Assembly: GCA_030248225.1 (NCBI GenBank)
Contig: JASANE010028506.1
Span: 1 to 64,000 of the forward strand
Length of the DNA stretch: 64,000 nucleotides
Direction: 5' to 3'
Origin: Trileptium ribeirensis
Lineage: Eukaryota; Nematoda; Enoplea; Enoplida; Thoracostomopsidae
A program made the translations under genes and the position numbers. Below the pieces are notes generated by a model. That model saw only the letters and a program-made list of their open reading frames with translations. It did no database searches and was not told the origin of the DNA. Positions 55,190 through 64,000 of this stretch are shown in pieces. Numbering within the stretch: position 1 is the stretch's first letter; each line of letters opens with the position of its first letter.

Positions 55190-57000
55190 TGTTGCTGCTT
55201 TGTGTTTTTCTGTTTTTGCAGTAGGACGAATGAAGAAACTGTCCGTGGAAAGCCATGGACGCAAAGGGCGAACGCCGGGGAATATCTGCACTGCTGTGGC
55301 CCCAGCCAGGTACGTTAATTACGAAAATAATATACTTATGTGTATCATTATTTGAATAGATTGTCCCTATTAGACTCGACTCGATATTTTGGTAAAGGTG
55401 ACTTTCGATCTCCGTTGGGTTTATAAATCAATGCCGATGCCAGGTATATACTCACCAATGGTGATGAATAAAGTTTGGAACCATTAAATAAGAAAGCAAA
55501 TAAACAATTCGTGAACAAATTCGCAAATTCGTGAAAACCTTTATATCAACTTCGAAAATACAAAACACAATAGCTATGTAACCATGTGAGTGAAATTAAA
55601 ATTAAAAATAAAAACTAATAAACAAATGTTCGGAACTATTTTGAGTCCTATGCAGATGCTACAATATTACCTGGAAGTAGACTGTAGCTATGTAGAGCTA
55701 TAGCAGGTAATTCCATTAGCAGAGATCACTTAACTCTAAGAGCGTTGCGATAAGACTGATTAATGAATAGAAAACGAAGCTAACATACGTTAGCTAAAAT
55801 AAACAACTGATGCTAGTTAGCATCAGTTGTAAAAAAATAAATCAAAAACAAGAAAAGCATAAAGACAAAAGGGAGGGGAATATAATAGAGGATTTGGTGA
55901 CCATCCTAGGGTTTTTTAATAAATTTTAGGGTTTTGGGGTGGGTTTGGACCGGAAACCCCTGGTAGCAAGTAAACCCTTACTAAACCCGACTATTACGTC
56001 ATGATAACAAATTAATTCTATACATTTAAACTTTATAGCAACGTAATTATGATTACTTTCCTTAGATCCTACTTTTAGAGAATTTAGAAGTACTTGCAAC
56101 GTCGTTAGGCGGAGCCCTCCCAAATTTCGTTTCAACCTGGTCAACCTCTCAGATGCACGGTTTCAGAGTCAAGGTTATACCATGGATCCGTGACTCGGCG
56201 AGTGAAAAAATGACCACGAACGTTTGTTCTTATGCGGGCACGAAATAGTTTAATTTCATGTCTTCGGAGAACGCGATAGGGGCGCGTAAAGAGTGTATCT
56301 GGGTCGAGAATCATTAGAAAGTTGATGATTTTATAGAACTTAGCAAACATCTAGATTGTTTCGCGGTGACACTGAAGAGTGGAAATTTGAAAAAGATTGG
56401 CGTTCTGAGGTAACCGCAAACATCGCCGCTGGATCGCTTCGAGGCGTCAGATGCTTTTTGTTTATTATATTCCATATTTTAGACTATATAGTTGCATTCC
56501 GATAATAAATTCCGATAATAAATTTAACACTTTGCTTTACGTACTGAATTAATTCGCATTTGGAGCAACAAATATCATACACGATGCATTCTCACTATAG
56601 GATATTGCAATATCAACGCTGGATCGCTCGAAAACTTTAGTCAGAGGTAGAATCTAGGCCAAGCGGATCGATAAATAAACGAACGATGAATTGATATTGA
56701 TGGACGACTTGGCCGCCGTACCACAGAATTCATGCATGCATGATATCCGAGGTTCTAGAGGGTAAAACGATAGCTTCGTGGGGATTTCGTCATCAAGGTG
56801 CAGCCCAGGCCGACAGAGGAAGATAAATTTTAGAAATTTTTGGCGATCAAAATTTTTTGGATTTATTGGCATTTATTTTCCTTCGATTTTTGTACGGTTT
56901 GCTTATCAGTTAATTTTTCAGAGTTCTGACCATGTTCATACATGCTTATAGGTGATAGGGATTATATCCTATTGTACTAGGACCAGTTCTGGCCCTTAGG
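55190..57000. other. Gene-free stretch with a GGGTTT/CCCTAAA-rich patch
   Basis: No gene is recognised. Around 55905-55990 the sequence contains TAGGGTTTTTTAAT, TTTTAGGGTTTTGGGGTGGG and AGTAAACCCTTACTAAACCC, a locally telomere-like word set, but without a regular tandem period. A pair of near-identical lines about the 'tggatcgct' phrase occur at 56430 and 56620. The rest is AT-rich. Confidence 0.5.
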
Positions 57001-58239
57001 GATCAAAGCTGCACCACTCTTAATTTTCACTATGGTGCCCGGACAACCCCGACTTTTACACGATTCCCCGATGGACACCGGTCTGACCGATGGGAACCGC
57101 TTAGCTTAGCAGGCTGCCGGCGGGTTTACCAGGGTGTTCGGCCTGGCCCCCATAGTGGCCCACGTGTCTAGAGGTAAGGAGGTCCCCTGAGGGAGGGTCA
57201 TCCCCTAAGCCTGCTCACAGGTAATAAGGCTGACCCGTCATTCCCTGGATTCCTGTTATTAAGTCCTATGCCCTGTGCCAAAATTAAAGTTTCCCATCGG
57301 GAGGACCCGTCTTCGAAGGGGTTTACTGAACCGAGGGATTATTCCGTAACCCTTGGGCCCTTAAGCGACAGAGGTGAAAGTTTTATCTTAGTTGGATGCA
57401 GGGCACAGTTAACCGGGCGTTGTCGGTCTACAATATTGGAGGGTTGTTCCAAAAGGGGGAACATTAAACAAATTTTGTTTTGACACACGTAGGGATCTAT
57501 GCGCCGAAACGAGTTACTGGGCGGGCGGGGGTGCGAGCACGAGTGGAGTTGGCTGAAGCGTTGAGAAAATTAAATTAGCTGCGGCGGTGAAACTGTGTAT
57601 GGTTCGGGTGGGGCCGTAACTTAACTATAAACGGTGAAGCAAACCTTTAGGTGGGGAGCAGGGCTAATGCGACAGGCATACGGTCGGGTGCGCGCGAGCA
57701 AGACGCGAAGGCGGCATGCAGAAATAGGACGGACACTTAGGTCAAACACTGTTGAACATACCCTAAAGAGGGCCCTACATTTTATTGCAACGGTATACCC
57801 TGTTTAAATCAATCTAATTCGCCTACTAAAGCAACACGCAAAAGTTGTTTTACTGCTTGGTTTTCCCTTTTTTAACAAAATACAACACAACCACTCTTTT
57901 ATAATAAACGAATATATCACCCACTAAGGGGGTATAAAGCAATGACATTATTTATAACAACACTGGGCTAGGACTGAGCCATCGCGGGAGGACCTGTGCT
58001 TGAACTATGTATGCGCGAGCGTTTTGAAACGACCAAAAGATTGACCCCCACCTTTTCAACTCCATTGGGATGACGAAAAGATTGTTATGAGCTCCAATTG
58101 GGCCCTTTTCGAAACGTGGAGCCCTCAGCCCAAAATTTGTCGTTAATATCTAAGCCTTCGGTTTGGTCCTATAAAATTTTGCCACCGTTCGTAATACCAA
58201 CCTAAATTTTCCTTCGAATTGTCCTGCTCGAATCGTAGA
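57000..58239. other. GC-richer stretch without recognisable gene
   Basis: Composition rises compared with the rest of the window, with G/C-rich words such as GGCTGCCGGCGGGTTTACC and GGTAAGGAGGTCCCCTGAGG. A 71-codon plus-strand frame (57268-57483) has mixed composition but no family that I recognise. The block could be part of an unknown mobile element; I cannot support more. Confidence 0.4.
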
Positions 58240-58410
58240 AGCGCGGGCGCAGCACTTACGGGAGCGCGAGGTATCCAACGGACACCCCTGCACCCGCAAG
58301 GGCTGCCCCTATTCCTATGCCTAAGCGAGAAAATTTTTAAAACTCTGCGAGATGCACCGGGCGGACCTCTTCCACGCGTCCGCAATGGAAAAGTTTGTCC
58401 GAGTTAAACA
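58240..58410 (+). repeat. Direct repeat, copy 1
   Basis: The segment from AGCGCGGGCGCAGCACTTACG through CCCGCAAGGGCTGCCCCTATTCC is repeated at 58666-58755 with few differences. A weaker match extends through 'ccgggcggacctc' and beyond. The spacing is 426 bp. Both lie in short unassigned open frames. Confidence 0.8.
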
Positions 58411-58665
58411 CGGCCAAAAATTTCGCTGTATCAGATTTACTCCTAATTCAACCCTTCGTCACTAAACAAACTTCCAAACCTTGCAGAAAAATTTTGAAAC
58501 TCAAATTAAAACCAGGCGTTCTTCAAAAATACACCCACTGAGCGTTCACGGCAAACCCTGCCCAGTTGGTGGGGAACCAGTCGAGCGCGGTTGTACATTC
58601 CCCTGTTTTTGCAATTTGTCACGATTTTGGCCCCAGTTTTGTCAAAAGTTCAACCCACTCTCCCC

Positions 58666-58830
58666 AGCGCGGGCGCAGCGCTTACGGGAGCGCGAGGCGT
58701 CCAACGGACACCCCAGCACCCGCAAGGGGTGCCCCTATTCCTAAGCTTGAGCGAAATCAAAACGACGAAAAGCCTCGGGCGGGCCTCAACCACACGGCTG
58801 CATGCTGAAGAGCCCACCCGAGCAAGTAAA
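58666..58830 (+). repeat. Direct repeat, copy 2
   Basis: It matches 58240-58410: AGCGCGGGCGCAGCGCTTACG, GGAGCGCGAGGCGTCCAACG, CCCGCAAGGGGTGCCCCTATTCC, then the more diverged CGGGCGGGCCTC tail. About 90% identity over the first 90 bp by eye. The 259-codon minus-strand frame across 58650-59429 shows no domain and lies over this repeat. Confidence 0.8.
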
Positions 58831-60309
58831 GCGAAAGAAACCAGGGGAAAAGAAAACGAAAAACTTCGGTGACAACCGCCGACAAAACTCACCAATTTTG
58901 CTGAAGCGCAGCTCGACTGACTGCGATGCCTGCACGGGTAGCCTTCTTTTGTGCTCGACTTTAAACCCCACTCACCTTTTTGTCTATTGCCCCCCGAAAG
59001 TCCAAAAGAATTTCCAGTTTCAAATTCAGCACCGACACCCTTAAGTAAGCACAAGCAGAACTCTATATATATGCACGTATATAATATATAAACACACAAT
59101 AATACAGATGGCGATACGCTCACAAATACTTCGATAAAGCCTAAAGTCGTTGTGCACACACCCCTTTCAAAATAACACCAACCCAATGCCTGTAGCGGCA
59201 AGAGGCATATAGGAAAACAGCGTTGCGGCAACATAACAAAGAGACGACACTGGGCACTGGCCGAAAGTTGCCAGAAAAACAAAACCGCCCGCTGGTCGGT
59301 GCGGCTAAATTTTAAGATGAAGATATACCGGCGCTCAGGGCGCTGGTTGCTCATAGGGATATCGGCGCATTTTTGCCGATATCTCGTGAACGAAAAACAG
59401 CAGGCGGTCGTGGGCAGGACCAGAATCATGCGCTGGCAGACCAGCTTTACTGATAAAAGTTTAAAATTTAATATGTCTTTTATAAGAGGCCCGTTAGAGG
59501 CCGCTTTAGGAGGGTAATATTCAAAATTTTGATGTCCCAGTCAAGTTGGGAGGATCCTGAGCGGACCCTTGGGGGTGAGCGGCCCCGGTTTTCGACTAAA
59601 CAGTTAGGGTGGGACCCGATAAGTGTCCCTAGCTCAAAAATCGGGGACTTTTAATTATCTTAGGTGCCCCTTTGGGCTTAGGAAATTAGAAAATTTTAGG
59701 CTTAAGCGCCTATTCGGGGATCCGTAAATATTTAGGGGAACCAAATTTTTTGACCCGCCGGGCAATTGGACACACTTAAAGAGTCCTTAAGATGATTTAG
59801 TCAACCCCGTTCCCTTAAGTTTAGTATAAAAATCCAAAATTGGACTTTTAGTGCCGCGCCCTAAAATAGTGCTTTAGAAAATTTATATCCGAAATTTCAG
59901 TTCTCCAGGACCGAAAATTTGATTACCTAAACATGATTGGCCTATATATGTGAAACTCTGAATTCGTCCTGATAATTTCTGATCCCCCTTAGAAATTTAT
60001 GTATATATACATGAACCATAGGCATGACAGATATCAAACGAATACTAGTAACCACCCGGCGTGTGCGCTTAGATCGGGCTCAGGGCGACCAAATTTTTGT
60101 ACCATCCCGATATTCCTATAATATCTGCTGGTCCCTGGCCTTTAGGAAGGCACATCCGTTCTTCGCCACAAGTACAATATAAGATACATAACAATTTATG
60201 CATAAATTATTCCACCAATTCAATTTCACAAGGATCGACCGGACACCCCTAATCGTGACACTTTTCGTTTATGCTCAGTGCCAAAATCATCCCGAGCACC
60301 TGCGGGCGG
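58831..60309. other. Gene-free stretch
   Basis: No domain, RNA gene or transposon end is recognised. The 259-codon minus-strand frame 58650-59429 is compositionally odd (Cys-, Phe- and Val-rich runs) and overlaps a repeat. From 59500 to 60000 there are recurring CCC/GGG words and TTTAGG/CCTAAA fragments without regular period. Confidence 0.4.
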
Positions 60310-60410
60310 TGGAGTGTGACCTTACAAGTACAAAATACGCAAAGATACAGTAGTTTATTTCACATTAACAATAGCATGATACAATTATATCACACGAGGG
60401 TCACACTCCA
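60310..60410. repeat. 101-bp inverted-repeat structure (TGGAGTGTGACC arms)
   Basis: TGGAGTGTGACC at 60310-60321 has a perfect complement at 60399-60410, separated by 77 AT-rich bases. A very small terminal-inverted-repeat element or a hairpin-forming regulatory sequence is possible. No coding content. Confidence 0.65.
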
Positions 60411-61007
60411 TCGGTATCCGGTCCTCCATTCCCCCTTTTTCTATAATTTTAGTGTACTTTAAGCATTTTATCGTTTTCCTAAAAATCGGGCTGTTACACT
60501 GTTCCAAACTGTGTTGTAGTTGAACCTGTGACGCAATAAGCAATATTTCTGCGCTTCTCTTTCAAAGGTTTTAAATTTGTTTAAAAACCGTGTCTAATTT
60601 TATTAACCCTTAACTTCTTAAAATGACACATTTGTCAAAGCGTACATCTAAGCCGATACACTAACCTAGTTTACCACGTAGCGTGCGTTGATATGTGAGC
60701 TCTCGTTAGCTTGGTTTGTGAGGTACCTTAAAACCCGACAACAGCTCCGAGATAGAGCAGTCGCTAGCATAAGCAGCTCGCACCAAAGCTATCCACATTC
60801 AATACGCGGCTGTGGCAAAGGGTTGATCAATGCTATTATAAAATACCCGTTATAAAAGAAAAAAGGGTTGATTAACTGTGGGATATTCAAACTATAAGGT
60901 ACGTATAAGGTGACACACGTTTGTAAGAGCGTCTTTTCACGATGTATTGAAAACACATTTTGCCTTTTGTGACTACAAGACTTGTGCATCATAGCCATAT
61001 ATGGCGG

Positions 61008-61110
61008 CAGGGGGGTAGGGGGGTAAACCCCCCTGAGGTCCGGACCCCCCTGAGGCAAAAGCCAGGGGGGGGGGTTACCCCCCTGGGTTGGGGTGCGCAG
61101 CACCCCCCAT
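61008..61110. repeat. G/C-run cluster with self-complementary CCCCCC/GGGGGG blocks
   Basis: Within 100 bp there are at least seven runs of five or more G or C, including GGGGGGTAGGGGGGTAAACC and GGGGGGGGGGTTACCCCCC. Opposing runs can pair, and either strand has G-quadruplex potential. A related cluster lies at 61535-61705. No gene is recognised between them; the 156-codon plus frame 61168-61638 runs into the second cluster. Confidence 0.7.
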
Positions 61111-61534
61111 CGTAGGGGGCTTGGCAGCTCCTCGACGAGTGTTTAAGTAGCACCTTAGTGCATAACCTTGTGCAAATTGCGCCTGCTTGTTGCTAAAGGT
61201 GCATGCGCGGCCGTAAATTTATGGAAAGCTTTTTTGTTCACGACGCCATTCCCTGAAGTAAAAGTTAATCGAATTATGCTTATTTATATACTAACACTAA
61301 CTAGATATTTAGACATTGAATGTCTGCTATGGTCCACAGTGTCCATGCAAAATAATGCCATGTCTGCTTCAAATATGAAGAACTTCTTAAAGGCAAATGT
61401 GTATGGTTTTGTTTGGCGAATTTGTTGTAAACAGAAACTGCCAGCTGCCGGTAAACAGAAACTTTACATTTTACACCATTCTCAGAATTATAAATGCTCA
61501 GAATGCAATCTACACTTCTCAGAATCAGAAACCC

Positions 61535-61705
61535 CGAAGAGGGGGGGGTGCGGACCCCAAAACCCCCCGCCTCGATCAGTTTTGGGGCCGGACCCTAGTG
61601 CAGCATCTGAACTCATAGGCGAACAATATTGCTGCTAAGACCAAAAAAAAGGTCCTCACGACCAACCCCCCCTAGGAAAATTTGGCCGGCCAGGGGGGGG
61701 TTACA
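61535..61705. repeat. Second G/C-run cluster
   Basis: It contains GAGGGGGGGGTGCGGACCCC, AACCCCCCGCCTCG, CCAACCCCCCCTAGG and GGCCGGCCAGGGGGGGGTTAC. It is similar in word content (GGACCC, CCCCCC, GGGGTTAC) to 61008-61110 and lies about 520 bp downstream, so the two may be the two ends of one element. Confidence 0.55.
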
Positions 61706-62749
61706 GCTGGACCCTGAGCGCCGAAATTTGGACGCGGTTTACAAATAGCGTCACAGTACAGATGTCGAAAATCCGTCGGCTTTAAGGTGGGTTGATTGAC
61801 GCGAAAGGATAATTGTGTGAAATTTTTAAATTCAGCATTTTTCCGAATTTCGCTAATATTGGATAATTTTTTCCTCATTTGCCCTATTTTTTGGCAATTT
61901 TATCCCAGTTTTACCAATTTTCACCCTATTTTTGGCTATCTTATTAACATTTTCCGGGGCCTTCAAACGGACTAACATGCGAACACAGTTAACACGGCCT
62001 TTGACAATGTATACCGTTGATATCTGATAAATTTGAGTTTCTATTGTTCATTATTCGTTTCAGGAATAGGGTTGGGTAAACAATGAAAAATTGTTCTCAA
62101 CATGAAACACGACATCAACTATTCCTGTATCACCCGAGATCATCGCGAAAATCATTACGCTATAAACGGTTGTGTGAAGCACATAGCGTCGTGTCGAAGA
62201 ATAGTTAGCAGGATTGCAAGCAAATCGCATTATGCGTCAAATTGATTGTCGATCAATAGAGACAAAGCCAGTTTTAAAATCGTCAAAGACCAAATTGCTG
62301 TTGAACGCCAAAATACATGGTGCGTAAAATAAAGTTGTCTTTACCAAGAATAAGTTGTCAAAATATATCTTTGCATTTGAAAGTATTTCAGGGACTGCAG
62401 GCTTTACACCTGTAAGTAGGTGTCGAAGGCCCGTCGCCTTTCGGGCTACATTGTCGCAGATGAAGTTTCTCGGAGAGGACAGGCAATGGCATAACTTTTG
62501 AGGATCTCAATATTTTCGCCAATTTTGCTAAACTTTCTAAAATTTTCCAAAATTTTCTAATTTTCTAAAATGTTTTCGTCAATTTGTGATAACTTTTTCT
62601 TAATGTCTGCCATTTTGCAAGTTTTACTACAATTTTTGACTATTTGTGCAACAATTTTTCCGCCCGAGGCGGAGGAACAGCGCCGGGGAAAGGTGTAGCT
62701 TTGGCTTCAGAGAAACGTGATCCGACCTCAATACGTCAAATGACAGCTA
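61706..62749. other. Gene-free stretch with polypyrimidine-rich AATTTTCC-type patches
   Basis: Short degenerate repeats of CAATTTT.CC and TTTTGCC occur near 61870-61950 and 62515-62650, and again at 63250-63370 beyond the tandem pair. No open frame of interest is present. Confidence 0.5.
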
Positions 62750-62754
62750 TTGTG

Positions 62755-63140
62755 TAACGATATATGCAAACTCACATATATAGCCAAGCCAGTGGTGCTT
62801 ACCAAGTACTTAAAGAATACGCATAGCAAAGAAGGATATTTCAACCATGTCTGAGCAAGAATTCACACACATCCTTGAAATTGATATAACTCAGCACTTA
62901 TCTAGTTATTTGCAGCGCCAATGCCGTACATGGCTCAGGTGCGGAAGGTAGTTGTGCTTAAAGATATACAGCAAAGCCAGCGGTGCTTAACTACATAAAG
63001 GATGCGTATGGCGAAGGAAGGATATTGTAGCCAGTTGTCTATTAGCAGGAATTCACATATATGCTCGAACTTAGTATAATTTAGCGCTCATCTAGGACGT
63101 GGCAACGCGATTACCACACATGGCCCAGCTACGAAGTCCC
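62755..63140 (+). repeat. Diverged two-unit tandem duplication, about 190 bp each
   Basis: Unit 1 (about 62765-62950) and unit 2 (about 62955-63140) share in order ATATA.AGC.AAGCCAG.GGTGCTTA, GGATATT, AGCA.GAATTCACA.A, CTCATCTAG-like and CC..ACATGGC.CAG. Divergence is substantial. Non-coding. Confidence 0.6.
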
Positions 63141-64000
63141 ACAGGAAGATATCGGGTGCGATGAGGTGAGGTCGTCGCCAGGAAGTGGTCATGGTGTCGG
63201 CGGTGTAGGGGGATAGTCAGGGGGAAATAAATTCTTTAGATATTTTTAACTCATATGTTCAAATTTTTTTTGGACACTCACTTTACTCTATTTCCTGCTA
63301 CCTTTTGCCAATTTTCCTCAATTTTCTCCAAGTTGGCCCAGTTTTTGCTCATGTTTGCCTATCTTTTAAGACAAAAAGCCTTAGGCGTGCAGTGGACCGA
63401 GATCGCGGAGATGCAGCGTCTTCGGACTACCACCGACGGGGATAGGAGATTCATGGGGACAATCTACCCTGTCTCTACGAGCATATATGGCTATTACATA
63501 TGCTGCTGAGAAAAACGATGATCAGAGGAGACCATGTTGTAATTGTTGGGCATTCAATGTCATAATTAAAGATTATTTTACGATTCCGTGTATGGCAAGA
63601 AAATATCAAAAATTTATCTAGTTTGTGCGTGTAACCAGGTTCATATCACCCGAGAGGATGTTTCAAGAACTGCAATGACTATTCCATTTGAAATATCTTA
63701 AGAACACTTTGGTATCCGAAATGCGGCGTAGCCGTTTCAACAATTCATAAAAACCGTTATTGGCTGCTATACATGTTTAGTTTCGCTTATATCGGCAACA
63801 TAGCAACAAAGAGCAATAAAAAGGACTGTTTTACGGTTCGCAGAACAACGTATTGAAGTCAGCTTGCAGAGCTGCGGCTTTGGTGTCCTTAGCTAATTGC
63901 GCAGCCACGGTTTTACCAAGGAAGGAACAAAGTCCCGCTAGACAAATCGTAAAGCAGTCTTTTGTTTTCCGACGTCGATCAACTAAACAAAAGCTCCAGA
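63141..64000. other. Gene-free window end
   Basis: No gene, RNA or complete transposon is visible. The 84-codon plus-strand frame at 63255-63509 begins in a pyrimidine-rich patch and has no domain. Confidence 0.5.

Noticed and set aside
55905..55990. Telomere-like CCCTAAA/TTTAGGG words
   Set aside because: No regular tandem period and too few repeats to support an interstitial telomeric array.
58650..59429. 259-codon minus-strand frame
   Set aside because: The longest unassigned frame in the 3' part of the window, but it overlaps the direct repeat and an AT microsatellite, has aberrant composition and no motif.
1..64000. CRISPR array, prokaryotic operon or phage region
   Set aside because: Spliced exons, non-LTR and hAT elements and low coding density show eukaryotic nuclear DNA; the repeat arrays have no spacer-repeat pattern of CRISPR type.

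Overview
The window is invertebrate-like eukaryotic nuclear DNA. It is AT-rich, protein-coding sequence is sparse, GT-AG introns are several kb long, and transposon relics and dispersed repeats are dense. The only host gene I can support is a metazoan one on the minus strand, spread over about 32 kb (46.7 to 14.65 kb). It is a homologue of NUDCD1 (NudC domain-containing protein 1: a split beta-propeller with an inserted CS/NudC domain). I recovered nine exons by hand. Their splice phases agree at every junction I could test, but one short propeller segment remains unplaced between 27.4 and 32.5 kb. The species cannot be named from the sequence; the transposon set (BED-finger hAT, CR1-like and RNase-H-bearing non-LTR elements) fits an arthropod or other invertebrate.

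Layout. 1-2.8 kb: non-coding, with a 12-unit 45-bp array of small palindromes and AT-rich TTAATTAGCTAATTA-type repeats. 2.8-14.6 kb: no host gene; a decayed DDE-transposon relic (8.3-10.6 kb) and a 36-bp perfect inverted repeat (12.4/12.9 kb). 14.65-46.67 kb: the NUDCD1 homologue. Its introns hold a cluster of GTTCGCGAAC palindromes (15.5-16.6 kb), many copies of one dispersed repeat family, a complete-ended 2.3-kb hAT element with an 8-bp target duplication, a rearranged RNase-H-type non-LTR element and two copies of a 1.2-kb CCGGAA-repeat hAT-like element (the second copy, 44.7 kb, lies in the first intron). 47-50 kb: a tRNA-like fragment and repeats. 50.1-55.3 kb: two or more CR1-like reverse-transcriptase pseudogenes, one of them split by a 1.56-kb hAT-type element with a perfect 8-bp target duplication. 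55.3-64 kb: no recognisable gene; a block richer in GC from about 57 to 61.7 kb with direct repeats, G/C runs and short inverted repeats, then a diverged tandem duplication at 62.8-63.1 kb.

How parts relate. Most unusual structure is in, or just outside, the NUDCD1 introns. Three hAT-type families each begin CAGGGA and each carry their own tandem hexamer (ATCCGC, CGGTAC, CCGGAA) inside the terminal repeats. The two exons encoding the linker and the CS domain sit between inverted copies of the dispersed family. The last intron carries the palindrome cluster. All homology statements come from recognition of motifs by eye; no search or alignment was run.
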